The translations under genes and the position numbers were made by a program. Source: Magnolia sinica (lineage: Eukaryota > Streptophyta > Magnoliopsida > Magnoliales > Magnoliaceae). From it: DNA of 64,000 nt. Positions 47,890 to 58,876 of this stretch are shown here, one piece after another (position 1 is the stretch's first letter; the number at the start of each line of letters is the position of its first letter). The stretch is from the NCBI RefSeq assembly GCF_029962835.1, contig NC_080590.1:57472001-57536000 (forward strand), written 5' to 3'. Under the pieces are notes generated by a model. That model was not told where the DNA came from. It was given only the letters and a program-made list of their open reading frames with translations, and did no database searches.

Positions 47890-48341
47890 GTGAGTTATAT
47901 AAATTCCTATAACAAATTAAAACTGCTGATAGCCATGTTTTTCTTAGTTTCCAGTCATGCTTTCATCTTATTTTGCTAATTCCCACATGTACCAATGATT
48001 CCCACACATCAAGAACATCCAGGCTGCCATCAGATGGACAAATGAGCGGCTACAATCTCATCATCTGCTGCACATCCACACGTGCCTGCATTGGCCATGT
48101 ATGGAATTAGCAAAACAAGTCTGTCATATACGACGTTTGCTGTTATCCCAGGCTGGTAACTCAGCCCACAAACTCGACATAGGATGATTTTTAGGGCACC
48201 TCCTGTCCATTGTTGGATCCCCATTTGAACGAGTTGGATCCTCCTCCCAACCCATTTGAACAAGTTAGATCCTACACCCCTCCACAGGATAGGCATTGTG
48301 TGTGTGTGTGACGATCAATCACACTAACATTCTATGCATGC

Positions 48342-48444
48342 ACAAGGAAAATGATAAGGGATCCACCTTTCCTTTTCCCAACATTTGAAATCCATGCTTG
48401 GGGTATTTTTGCACCTTTTAATACAAGTTGGTTTTACAAACTCA
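48342..48444. repeat. Direct repeat, copy 2 (about 105 bp)
   Basis: Second copy of the repeat at 47361-47467, 981 bp downstream. Confidence 0.95.
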
Positions 48445-49106
48445 AGTACTTCCATTTACACTTGTCCTTTTGGTGATGCTGTTAATAAAGATAAATTATT
48501 GCAAATGGTGAGATTTGGTGCTGAGATGGTTTTCAGTTTAAGGATAGCACTATGAGAAAATACATGTTGATTTCCCTAATTTTGATATTTGAAGATGGGC
48601 ACTATGAGTTGCTGCTAATGTATTTAATTCTTTCACAAGTTTTGTTTACTGTTTTGTGTGTCTATCATCTGTTTGCTTTATTTTCTTTTACAGGGTTTAG
48701 AAATCATATCACGACCTTATAATTGGTGGTAAAGAGTCTTCAATATATAAGGACTCTTCACATGGTAAGATGGCCAAGATTCTTCAATTGATAATCTCTC
48801 CATCTCACGTAATCTAGCACAATTGTGATCTAAAATTTAAAATGGCAAAAGATATTGTATATAGTTGTAAGGATTGTAATCATTCTCTTTATATAGATTA
48901 AGAAAATCTCTCTAAAAAGTACCTCTTAGAGAGTTATGAAAGTTGTTTGGTTGGGTCCTATTTTCTCTATATATCCATGTTAGTATGACCTTATGAACAA
49001 ATTATATGACAAATAAACATCATGTGGGCCTCAGAAAGGTTTTGGCTTTCAACTGTTGAAGTCTGTTAGAACCATTATTTCATTTGGTGTGATCCACTTG
49101 AGCTTT

Positions 49107-49109
<3 letters not shown>

Positions 49110-49145
<36 letters not shown>
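49110..49145. repeat. (CT)n microsatellite
   Basis: About 18 CT units. Confidence 0.95.
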
Positions 49146-49146
<1 letters not shown>

Positions 49147-49710
49147 TTTCTTATGCACTGAAATGAGCTGGCAGTACAAAATGGATGGCATGGATATGAC
49201 ATATTCATCACTGTGGGCTCTACAATTTTTATTAGTATAGAAATCCATGAATTCTCTATTTTAGAGGGAAGGATTCACATAGTTTTGGAGGCCAAAATTC
49301 TTACATCAAGCAAACAATGGTAAGAAACAAAGACGGTCCATTTATAAGTATATGCAGTGTAATTGAAAAAAATAAACAGCTCTTAAGTACCTTATTTCAA
49401 ATTCATTCAAATATGTTACTAACAAAATTTGCCATTGAAAAAAATAAAAAAATAAAATCAGATATTCAAATGCATTCCAACACAAATTAGAGGTTCACTA
49501 GATTTCAAACTGATTTCCACTCACATTAATTCAAACCTCTAAATGAATGATGAATATTTGCCTGTGTCCATTAAATTAGAGGTTTGAAGGTTCAATAGCA
49601 TTGTAGTTTCTTATTTCCTTTTTCTTTTTCGGGGCAGTACTAAGATTTACAAGGCACATCAACCAAGGATTCAAAACCTATGTCATGTCTACATATTCAA
49701 ATAGGTTTTT

Positions 49711-49868
49711 GTTTTTCTTCTTTTCCTTTTCCTTGCACATACCTCACATGTACCCATACACTCAAACCACAGTAGTGTGTACCCTGCACTCACACGAGTG
49801 TGAGATTTCACCACAACGGGTACTCGTGTTGAAACTCCGGTGAGTGAGTCTACCACTAAGGCATGAGT
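49711..49868 (-). mobile_element. tRNA-derived SINE, probable
   Basis: On the minus strand, TGCCTTAGTGGTAGACTC (box A-like) is followed by GGAGTTTCAACACG (box B-like), then GAGTGCAGGGTACACACTAC. An A/G-rich tail follows at 49711-49737. The layout and wording recall the Au-type plant SINEs. The ends are approximate. Confidence 0.5.
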
Positions 49869-50389
49869 AAGAACATTATGTTAAAGAGGTTTAGAAATAA
49901 ATTGATATTTTTGTTTTATTTCATCTAGGTCCACATGACCTTATAAGTTGGATGGCAAACAAACGTTACGATGGGCCTTACAAAAGTTTCAATGGTGATA
50001 TTTTTGTTTTTCTTTCATTTACAAAAACCTTGTAAAGAGGTTGGATGGCAAATAAACATCGATGGGCCTTAGGAAAGTTTCAACAATGTACCTGCTTGGG
50101 CCTTGAACTTGCCCCTTTTGAGCTTATATCTTAACATGATATGGAAAAATGGATGGACGGTGTGGATAAGCCTATACACGATGATGGTCCCTTCAAAGCT
50201 CTGGCTTGTGCCGCGCTTAGGACAAGCAAGGGCAATACCCAAGCACCCAAATTCTAATATTTTGTTTTGTTAATTGGTTTCAGTTGATTAAACTATTCAC
50301 TTTTCATGGATTTGAGCTGGTTATTTGTAGTACATGAAGGGTTGACTAAACTAAGCTTTTCTTGGATTGAATCTGGTTGTTTGTAATAT

Positions 50390-50446
50390 ATGCAGGAAGG
50401 GCTCAAAAGAAGGTTGAACAAGAGAAGTTAAGTAGCCAATTCAAGG
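50390..50446 (+). other. Exon-like segment
   Basis: GCAG, then an open stretch RAQKKVEQEKLSSQFK, then a GTAAGG donor. Charged and helical in character, perhaps coiled coil. No family was recognised. Confidence 0.35.
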
Positions 50447-50709
50447 TAAGGCATAGCCATCAGTTGAAGTTCCGGGTAATTTCTTTTGTATGGGTCCTAG
50501 TTTAGGGGGAAAAGTGTTTAGTTAGGAGGGAAAGTCAATTTTTGGAGTGGGCCACTTGGGTCGTTTCCTCTTTTATTGAATTGAGTTATTACCAATTTTG
50601 TGAATAGGATTCTTATCAAACAATAGTGTGAATTATTTTTGGAATGACTATCAAGTGCAAGATTAAAAAAATAAAAATAATAATTTATTGATAATTTTTT
50701 TTATTTACA

Positions 50710-51130
50710 GATATTTTAGCGACGGACCAAATCCGTCGCTAATTTCTGAACATTTAAAATCAACGACGGATTCGAGGTCCGTCGCTTACTCATATTAGCG
50801 ACGGATATTATCCGTCGCTAATTTCCGACCGTAGACAATCAACGACGGATTTAGGGTCCGTCGCTTACTGATATTAGCGACGGACCTTATCCGTCGCTAA
50901 TGCTTTTAGTGACGACTAATTTTTTGAATATTATCGACGGATTTTTTTATTTTTTACGACGGATTTTATTCGTCGCTATGGTACGACGGACCTTGTCCGT
51001 TGCAGATTAGACGACGGATTTTATCCGTCGAGGGAAAAAAACGACCCAGTAAACAGCGACGGACAACGCGACGGACGAAGTCCGTCGTTTATTTGGTTTT
51101 ACGACGGATTTGGTCCGTCGCAAAACAGCG
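50710..51130. repeat. Right subterminal repeats of the 39065 CACTA element
   Basis: About a dozen TTAGCGACGGA...TCCGTCGCTAA palindromic units, the same family as at 39077-39420. Confidence 0.92.
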
Positions 51131-51151
51131 ATTTTGGCGTAGTGTCTGTTT

Positions 51152-51352
51152 GTGATAGTGCGGCATTTTCTCGTCTTGGTGGATAATATATGCAAAGATA
51201 TTGAGAAAGAAGCGTTAAAGAAGGTAAGAAAGACACCGTCAATTAACAAGGAAGCGCCAACAGTGCCACCTGTTCTAGATCCCCAAAAGTTACTTTTCCC
51301 AGTGATTAGGGACCATCGGATGGATAGTTCCAGTTCTGACAATGAGAGCTGA
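51152..51352 (+). pseudogene. Unassigned open segment next to the CACTA insertion
   Basis: Open frame ending with a stop. It contains ICKDIEKEALKKVRKTPSIN, then PPVLDPQKLLFPVIRDHRMD and SSSSDNES. It reads like a genuine C-terminal exon (charged, with an acidic-serine tail) but I do not recognise it. It lies in the outer CACTA-like element, directly after the inserted element. Confidence 0.4.
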
Positions 51353-52455
51353 TCTCTGTAGCTTTCTCTTCACTGGCAGAGGTATGTGGTTTTCGTTTTC
51401 TTTGAAGATCACAGATATCTTTTAGTTGAATAATTTCTCTAATGAACAATTCATATCATTACATGATGCGCATAGATTAGCGGGATGTAATGCTACTTGT
51501 GGTCACTCATCTGCAGTCACCAAACCCAAAAACTCAAGCATGCCAATTCTGTACATGTGCAACATTAGGGCCATTCATCAGGCAGGCCCCACATTTAATG
51601 TGCCTTCACTCGGAAAGTCAGTGGGCCACGTTTGTATATCAAACGAGGACCATTATCCTTTCTCGACCATCCATTTTCTTTTTGGATACCTATGGTCATG
51701 CTTTGCAAATCAGTTTTTTGTGTATTGAATCATTCACCACAGATATGGCCTGTATTGGGCTGTTTTAGGCAAGCATGGGCCGGACAGCTGTATCATTCAT
51801 GGATGGTACTGGTATGTAGGTGTTGGACAATATGTCAAAACCTTGTCCGTGGACTGGCCTGATTTTTGGGCTAGGGCGCAATGAACGGCAACTCAAAATT
51901 TTCTTGAGTTCAACATTTCGAACTTAAGAATTTCAAGGAGTTTTGGTTATTGTGTAGGTGCTAACAATTTAATACTAATGGAAATTGCTCATAAGATTGC
52001 AAACAAGATCAAAGCGAATGAGAGATTTTCTGCCTATACAGTAATCCCAATGTGGCCTAAAGGTGATCTGACAAGTGTTCCTACACAGAGGATTTTTTGG
52101 CAGGTGATCTCCACCGACTGTCTTTGATTTTAGTTTTTATTAGGAATCTTAGACATCTTGAGAGGCTTTAGGCATTGAATGGGAAATTTAATTTACATTT
52201 TTTTAATATAAATTTTATCATTCATCCTTTTTTACTCTGTATGATGTAATGTTTATTTATATGGAGACCTTTTGATTACTGCAGAATAAAACAATGCAAA
52301 TGATGTATGACATAATTTATAAGGCCTTGGAAGAGGTTGGGCTCGAGAAAACATAGGTGCCGCAAGATTATTTGAATTTTTTCTGCCTTGGCAATCATGA
52401 GGCTGCAAATGGAATTGATGCTTCATGTGGAAGTCCTGCGGCAAACACTCCCCAA

Positions 52456-53640
52456 GTAATTCTTTTGTTCCTGAAGCATTTTTTGTAGTTTTATATTTCA
52501 TGACCTCTTCTTTTCTCTTTTGTTTTGTGGGTAAGCTGTAATCAAGGCCATGACTTCATTCTCGTAGTCTTTCTCTTTACCACATGGACGTTGGGTATGG
52601 TTTGAAACTTGGTGCTGAGACTTTGTATTCTACTGAGTTACTCAATTTTTCTAGAAACCAAGCACTGAATGATGCAGTAAACTCACTTTGTGCTCACGTA
52701 GTTTGATTCTGGCTTAATTATTGACTTGGTTAGGAACCAACTCAATCTTGAGTCAATTATGGATGCCTTTTTAAAAATCTATTTGTAGCACCCATGCCTA
52801 TACAAGGCATACCATCTACATGCCACCATATGTCCCAACATGACAAGTAGGTGCAAGATCCAAGCCATCCATCGGGTGGGTGCAAACAGTATGAAATAGC
52901 AGGTTTTATGGAGCTTGAATTTACCGTAATCAACATGAAAATCTGCATGATACTAAATACTTATGCATTAGCTTGATTTTCCACTAGTATTGGCAAGATA
53001 ATGTGTTGAATGAGTTGACAGAATTGCATGTTTCTCATCAGTGCTTATAGTGTGACAAATGATGTAAGCATTCTGACGAATGATGTGAATGGTCATCATG
53101 TCATGTTGTATTGCTTCAAAAACTTTAAGGAACATACTAAGGTAATTTCTGATGAAGTTTATTTGAATTATAACTATTTCTTTGGTAGAATTTTTTGATA
53201 TATGCCAATAGTATTTCTTTGCCTTGAGTAATAGGTGTTCCATATCTGCATTACTTGATATATGTTAGTCTTGTTACCAAACAGGGGCTTGTCACACAAG
53301 TTCTGTATATCAATAAATACTTTTAATTGAAAACTTTGAAGCTATCTACCTAATAGTTTGAAGACTTGTAATGATAAAAATAGGAGTCTGTCGAATTTTG
53401 GGTCGGGTTACTCTTGTCTGGTTTACTGTCTTTTCATCTCTATTCTCATTTTAGTTTTTATGAAATTGGATTATTGGGTAATTCAAATTCTTGTCATTCA
53501 GTCATAGGGTTTTGATAGTTATGTAGATAGAGATTTGATAGTTAGACCGATGGAGATTTGATTGTAGGACAACAGTTATAGGAAAGGATTAGTCAGAATC
53601 AATAGGAATTTGTGTGAAAGGATTAGTAAAGAATCAATAG
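52456..53640. other. Outer CACTA interior downstream of the PLD exons
   Basis: No exon was recognised. The next expected phospholipase D segment (second HKD motif) was looked for and not found here. Confidence 0.45.
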
Positions 53641-54067
53641 GAGTTTCTATTATCATCTCTTTTACCGGTGTTTTTTTACAGCTTTTAACGGAGTTTTTAA
53701 TCTCTTATCGACTCTTGTTACAGCTTTTACTGGCATTTATTATAAATTTTACCTGCATTTCTTATAACTCTGACCAGCGTTTTTTTTAGTTTTTACTGTT
53801 TCCCATTACTTTTAACCGGCATTTCACATTAACGGCGTTTATTACAGGTTTTTCCGGCGCTTTTTCAGTTTTGGCGGCAGTCACAAGAAGCGCTACTAAT
53901 GGATAATAAGCGCCGCTAAAGTTTCGCGGCGGCCAATTAAAAACGCCGGTAGAAAGTTCGAGCGCCAGTAAAATATCAGCGATGCCATTTAGCAGCACAT
54001 GCCCGTCCGCTGGTAATACTTTTACCGGCGGTTTTGGCCGCTGGTAAAGGCCTGTTTTCTTGTAGTA
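53640..54067. repeat. Right subterminal repeats of the outer CACTA-like element
   Basis: Variants of TTTTACCGGCGTTT, GCGGCGGCC and TAGCAGC in both orientations, ending in CCTGTTTTCTTGTAGTA. Confidence 0.75.
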
Positions 54068-54070
54068 ACC

Positions 54071-54540
54071 CTTGTACAAAAATATGTATTATATTATTTC
54101 ATGAGAAAATAAATACTTTAAGAGAAAGACGCAAAGAAGTATTTAAGAAGAAAAAATAAGTTACCATAAAGGAGTAAAATGGAACACAAAACACATCAAT
54201 ATCTATTACACTTTTTGGGAATGCATAAATGGTTGTTTTAAAACCGCCAAAGTTGATGGAAAGCAGTGGCAAATAGATAGACCTCCATTAAGGCACCAAC
54301 AACATACCAAGTGTCTTGACTTTAGTGATCTAAGCGCCCAAAATACATCACTTGATATATAGTTGCCAATAGGTATTAAAAATCGTGTTGGTTGCCAAAA
54401 AGTGCTAGAGAAGGCTTTTCTCATTTCTGCCTCCTTAAAGTGTTTTTTTAACAAGTCATTTCACTTGTATATTCACGTGCGTCTTAGTTTATCTAAGGAA
54501 TTATGACTTTCATAAGTAAAAGCTCCTGAAATATAACAAA
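54071..54540. other. Sequence between two CACTA elements
   Basis: Flanking sequence common to both elements. No gene or repeat was recognised. Confidence 0.5.
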
Positions 54541-54549
54541 TTACACTAA

Positions 54550-54780
54550 AATCATCATTTAGGAACGGTTTAAAACCGTTCCTAAATGCTTCAAGAACGG
54601 TTTAATACCATTCCTAAATGAGGCATCACAGAAAATCAGGAACAGTTCAGAATCATTTTGGGTGCCGTTTTAATTTTTAGAAATGGAATTTTAGGAATGG
54701 TTTTAAACCGTTCTGGTGCCAATGGTCACATTTTAGGATGGAATTTTAAGAATAATTTTAAACCCATTTGTTCATTGTAT
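54550..54780. repeat. Left subterminal repeats (GGAACGGTTT type)
   Basis: Units such as ATTTAGGAACGGTTTAAAAC with inverse arms, of the same family as 2190-2450. Confidence 0.85.
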
Positions 54781-54982
54781 GAGAGAGAGAGAGAGTGGGG
54801 TATGTAATCTACTTGTATTAATGCTAGATAATTATAAAAATAGAAGAACAAGACAATAGAATGATTCACACACATAATAATCTTTTTCTTTTCTAGTACA
54901 CATTACAATTTCAATTCCAATTTCCAATTTCAATACAACATTTCATTTCCAGGCTTCAATAATCTAACAATTCCTTGCTCTT

Positions 54983-55160
54983 TTCTAGAATGATCACTGC
55001 CTTCAGATATTACATCCATTGTAAATCCTCCTCTTCAATGTCTTCTCATCCATCCCCCACAACCTGAGTGATCTCTTCCATCAGCTTGGCCTGCACATCC
55101 TGATGCTTCACCAGGTTCGCCATGATCCACTACAGTGATGTGGACGTTGTGTCCGTGTGA
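54983..55160 (-). pseudogene. CYP77A-type cytochrome P450 fragment
   Basis: The minus strand reads HTDTTSTSL, stop, WIMANLVKHQDVQAKLMEEI, TQVVGDG, stop, EDIEEEDLQWM, stop, YLKAVI. This is the I-helix (GTDTT-type oxygen-binding motif) and following helix of CYP77A enzymes, which hydroxylate fatty acids for cutin in the ER. The ExxR and heme-cysteine motifs are absent. Three in-frame stops stand where the family has Gln, Glu or Pro. A short glutamine-rich stretch at 55165-55220 precedes it and is not P450. It is a captured fragment, on the same strand as the beta-galactosidase and ABCC pieces. Confidence 0.82.
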
Positions 55161-55649
55161 GAGGGCTACTACTGTTGCTGTGGCTGGAAGTATTGGTGTT
55201 GTTGCTGCTGCTGTTGGGATTGAATTAGCTGCCTGAAGGGCTAGAGAAGGCCTAGAGAATGTTGCTTCCTGAATCAGATTCCTTCACTAGATGATAGTCC
55301 CTTGCATTGTGTTGTGAAGTTACCTATTTGGATACAACCAACAGGGTTACCATATGTTAAATTGAGACAATATGTCATAGTTATAGCTTGTATGTCAATA
55401 ATTTAAGTGTTGGACATGGTAAAAGACCCATTTGAGGTCTCTAGTAAAAATATGTTTAATTTCTGCAAGTGTAAATGAAAGAGGGAATTTTATGAAATTA
55501 ATAGAATGTTTTAGACAATTAGTAGGCCATGAGCTATTGTATACCCAATAATTCCAGTGTTTTCCTAAATCTTAATTTTTTATTTTATTTTTTTCTGTAA
55601 TGTTGTTTAACAATGTTTGAGAAAACAAGTGGTAGAGATTGCAAATTAC

Positions 55650-56556
55650 CCTTTGAGTGTTGAAGACCATAGTCTTACAATCAGGGAGAATACTGATCGA
55701 ACGAGAGGGTAGATAAAATTCAACACCTCTGAAAGTTGCAGTTGCAGCTACTCTAGTATCATTGTTGGTGAGGAAGGCAGTGCACACACTAGTTCTTGGC
55801 TTCTCATAAACAAGGGCCTTTATATCCTTCCCCATTGTGTGAACATTGGGAAGCCCCCAAAGCAAAGCCTTCCTACAAAGTCTCAGAGCAGAGTGCAAGT
55901 CCCTGAGGTGACCCCACTTGGGTTCCTTTTGAAAACCATATTCGTCGAGAGGAGCTTCATTGTAATAGCGAGTTGTTACAAATGAGGAAGTTGTTCTACC
56001 AAAGTTCGTTCCACCATGATACATGTAGTAGTTTACGAGCATGCCATTCTTGGAGAAGAAGCGAGCAACTGAGAATGCAAGATCTTCAGCTGATCTCTGA
56101 GATAGTGGGTCACCAAACACTTTGTACTGAGCAGTCCAGTTCTCAGTCCATAACACAGGCTTGTATGGTCGATTCGGGCCAACAACAGTATCTCCACGGT
56201 TCCTTCCATTGCATGAGTTGATCACTAGATTAGGGGCATCTCTTTGCTTACACATCACCCATGACACTCCAGTCTTTATCCCAACTGCCATGTTTCCGGC
56301 CCATTGAACATAAGATGCTCCCTTCTCCTTAAATGCAAGCTTGATAATGTTATATTCGTTTTCTATCTGGACCCACCAAAGAATATTAAGCTGATCGAGA
56401 TTAAGAGGATTGAGTAAGACCAAACTTTCAATTTGGAGGAGGGAAGTTACAAAGGAATTAAACCTGTGATAGGATAATAGGACCGCCCTGAGATGCATAT
56501 AACTTCTCTCTCTTCATCATGTTCACAATCATCTTTTTGAACTTCTCCATATGATA
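55650..56556 (-). pseudogene. BGAL: Beta-galactosidase (GH35) fragment, two exons
   Basis: Exon 56464-56556 reads [27 protein letters not shown]. Exon 55650-56366 (717 nt, open) begins IENEYN, then VSWVMCKQRDAPN, RPYKPVLWTENWTAQYKVFG, YYMYHGGTNFGRT, APLDEYGFQKEPKWGHLRDL and SISILPDCKTMVFNTQR. The acid/base Glu of IENEY and the nucleophile Glu of WTENW are both present. Plant GH35 enzymes remove galactose from wall polysaccharides; the wording is closest to the BGAL11/13/16 group. Splice sites (AG/GT) are intact. The N-terminal start, signal peptide and C-terminal domains are missing. A captured but remarkably well-preserved fragment. Confidence 0.95.
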
Positions 56557-56569
56557 CTGAATATTGAAA

Positions 56570-58040
56570 ATTTTCATGTAAGCTTATGTATTCATCTCAT
56601 ATCAATAATGGAAAAGAAGAATCATGAGGAAGAAAACTAAAATTTGGGAACCTAGTACCAGAAAATTAATGCTGAGGTAACTAAAATTTGTCATTTCCAC
56701 TTTATTAAACTAACTACTAAAGTTAAATTCAAATGTGCATAACCAACATGCCCGGTTACTTGTATTTAAATGAGAGAATCATGACTAAAACATGATGCCC
56801 CAAAATCGATAAATGAACGGCAAGAATAAAAGGGAAGGTGCACAAATCAATGTTTTAAAACTTGGTTTCACAGCGAGACTTGCTTGGGGACTGAATCCAT
56901 TGTGACTCATCCATTCTTAGCCAAACCCAGTGAGTCTCACAGCAAATCATCCTGTAACATGCAGGTTTCTGGGACTCATTGGAGTCGACTTGATTTCGGC
57001 AAGTTTCTACTCCTTGTACCTAATCCACTAATATAAACATAGCAATACATGCTTGCCCCAAAGAAGCAGCATTGGCTTTGGCACGAGAATTTAAGAAAAA
57101 ATATAGAAGAGTAATTAAGTACTTTTAAGTAAAGGTCCGATCTTTTCATCTCTCCTATAACTCTCTTTAGCAACTTATGAAAAGTAGAAAAGCTAATATA
57201 TTTAACTAAAGTAGCTAAGTACTTTTAAGTAAAAAAGCTACTTATAACTAACCATAAACTAAACTTATATTAGTTATTATCAATTGCTATAAGTAGAAAA
57301 ACTAACTTATTTGGTGGTACCTAAAGGAGCCCTTATTGTGCAGCTAAAACTGGAAACAATTCACATATTCAAGTTAATACCTACCATTTCTGAGTGCCCG
57401 CATATCAACTATCAACACAACCAGAGTATCAAATAACTACCCCAACTTGAACGTAACAATGTGGAAGTGAGACTGGTTATGGTTCTTCCGACGAGACCGT
57501 CTATTAATGTACACTGGTCTAATGATAGGCTATTCTGCTTATGTAGTCACACTTGTGAGATCTTTGCTAAGACCACACTCATGTAGAAGGCATGATAGCA
57601 CATTAGTAGAAGATCCAAGATGTCTAGAATCAGACCAGTCTGTTTGACGTGCTAACTCTAAGAATCAGAACCTAACCTAATCATAGGGTCTTTTTATTCA
57701 AACTATACAATTGGTACAATCGTGCTTTTTCAAGAGGTCATTTCCGTTCACATGCCACCTATGGGAACTGGCCCACAAGAGTTTTATTGAGAGGTCATTT
57801 CCGTTCACATGCCACCAAATTGAGAGGCAATGCATACATCCACATGATCAAAATTGTTGTATGGTAAGCCCCCATTGTAGATAGATCAGGCCCCACAATC
57901 AATGGTGGGGGGCCATGATAAACAGATTGGAGTGCTCTGAGAAATTTAAAAGAGCCAAGAGCCAAGATCCATGATGGGCCCCATGGAAATCAACGAATCC
58001 GGATCACTAAATTACCACCGGTACCAACCGCAATCCAAAG
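56570..58040. other. Interior between the beta-galactosidase and ABCC pieces
   Basis: Intergenic-type sequence. A direct repeat of GAGAGGTCATTTCCGTTCACATGCCACC type occurs near 57732 and 57792. No exon was recognised. Confidence 0.5.
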
Positions 58041-58159
58041 GATACTATGCGCATCCTCTCTTGGTGATCACAAAGTTAAAGGTCACACACCAAACGGACG
58101 GGACATAAACAGCCATTTCGGTGCATGGGCCCCACCCCCCATAAGAACACATCCCAACC

Positions 58160-58780
58160 ATCAAAAATAAAATCAGATGGTCAAGCAAACATACCTTGCC
58201 CGAGATCCGGTGCATCTCCCCAATGATCGCCACCAGGAAAGAAGACTTCCCCGATCAATGGTCCTGACAATGGCAGCCAGCGACCTGCTCTTGATCTCCA
58301 CATTTAAAGCCTTAGGGCCCACCTCCCCACCATCATCCACCTCCACAACCACCTCACACCCTCCATCCTCCCTCACCACAACTCCTTCATCCAGCTCCTT
58401 GCTGATCATGTACCCATCCAGCCGATCGAGCGAGATCGAGATCAACGCCTGCGGGAAGTTCTGAATTGGCTCCTACAAGATCTTAAAGAAGGACGTCGTC
58501 GTGAACACCTTTCCAGTATCCAACTCCACGCCTAGCAAAATGTAGGTCCTGAACATGAGCGCTGATATCACGATGGGTGTGCTCCACATCACGATAATGT
58601 TGTCAGAGATTGAGAAAATGAACCTCCACAGCCACCCGTACTCTGATTCCCTGAAATTCTCTACCCTCTTCTTGAAATGCTCTTCCCATGCCTGGAACTT
58701 AATCACCCTCATGTAATTCAGCATCTCATTCATCGCCTTCATCCATTTGTCCCGCATTATCATGATATTGAACTTGCAAG
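58160..58780 (-). pseudogene. ABCC: ABCC (MRP-type) transporter fragment
   Basis: The minus strand reads [58 protein letters not shown] and [21 protein letters not shown] stop follows, then EPIQNFP, ISISLDRLDGYMISKELDEG, LNVEIKS and SLAAIV, and in another frame SGKSS and GEMHRISGKV. This is the end of transmembrane domain 1 and the start of nucleotide-binding domain 1 of the ABCC4/ABCC14-like group, vacuolar or plasma-membrane pumps for conjugates. One stop, a short deletion before LDRLDGYM and a frameshift at the Walker A lysine region (SGKSS) disable it. A captured fragment. Confidence 0.93.
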
Positions 58781-58786
58781 GAGAGG

Positions 58787-58828
58787 GTGTTGCAGGGAGA
58801 GGGAGATCGAGAGAGGGAGGGAGAGTGA

Positions 58829-58876
<48 letters not shown>

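Larger units (their letters stand above)
39065..51144. mobile_element. CACTA transposon, 12.1 kb, with CRINKLY4 fragment
   Basis: The termini are CACTACGCCAAA and its inverse TTTGGCGTAGTG, flanked by a perfect TCT duplication (39062-39064 and 51145-51147). Both ends carry repeats of ACGACGGATTT and GGTCCGTCGC in both orientations. The interior has no recognisable transposase. It holds a plus-strand CRINKLY4 fragment, at least one unassigned exon, a 0.9-kb inverted repeat and a probable SINE. It is inserted in the outer CACTA-like element within the captured phospholipase D gene. Confidence 0.93.
36708..52455 (+). pseudogene. Phospholipase D (beta/gamma type) pseudogene exons, split by a CACTA insertion
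   Basis: Four exon pieces lie in gene order on the plus strand. 36708-36763 is damaged and ends FPKDPKDATSK before a GT donor. 36859-36924 reads NLVCGKNVLIDMSIHTAYLK then AI. 51958-52103 has both splice sites and reads ANNLILMEIAHKIANKIKAN, then ERFSAYTVIPMWP and TQRIFWQ. 52285-52455 has both splice sites and reads NKTMQMMYDIIYKALEEVGL, one TAG, then PQDYLNFFCLGNHEA and NTPQ. The CACTA at 39065-51144 separates the second and third pieces. The captured part lies between the two HKD catalytic motifs, neither of which is present. The family makes phosphatidic acid at membranes; this copy cannot. Confidence 0.9.
23971..54067 (+). mobile_element. Outer CACTA-like transposon, split by two later CACTA insertions
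   Basis: The left end is CACTACAAGAAATCTCTG. The right end, inverted, is TACTACAAGAAAACAGG. Both are flanked by ACC (23968-23970 and 54068-54070). The subterminal zones share motifs: AGTAGCGC, then TTGTNACTG and GCGGCC in the same order from each end. Without the nested elements it is about 10.5 kb. It carries captured host exons (ClpD at 36060-36117, phospholipase D at 36708-52455) on the plus strand. No transposase was recognised, so it is non-autonomous. The pairing of ends 30 kb apart rests on the termini, the 3-bp duplication and the subterminal similarity. Confidence 0.72.

Noticed and set aside
52285-52455. Phospholipase D as a living host gene
   Set aside because: An in-frame stop, damaged upstream exons, missing HKD motifs and a 12-kb transposon within the gene show that it is a pseudogene fragment.
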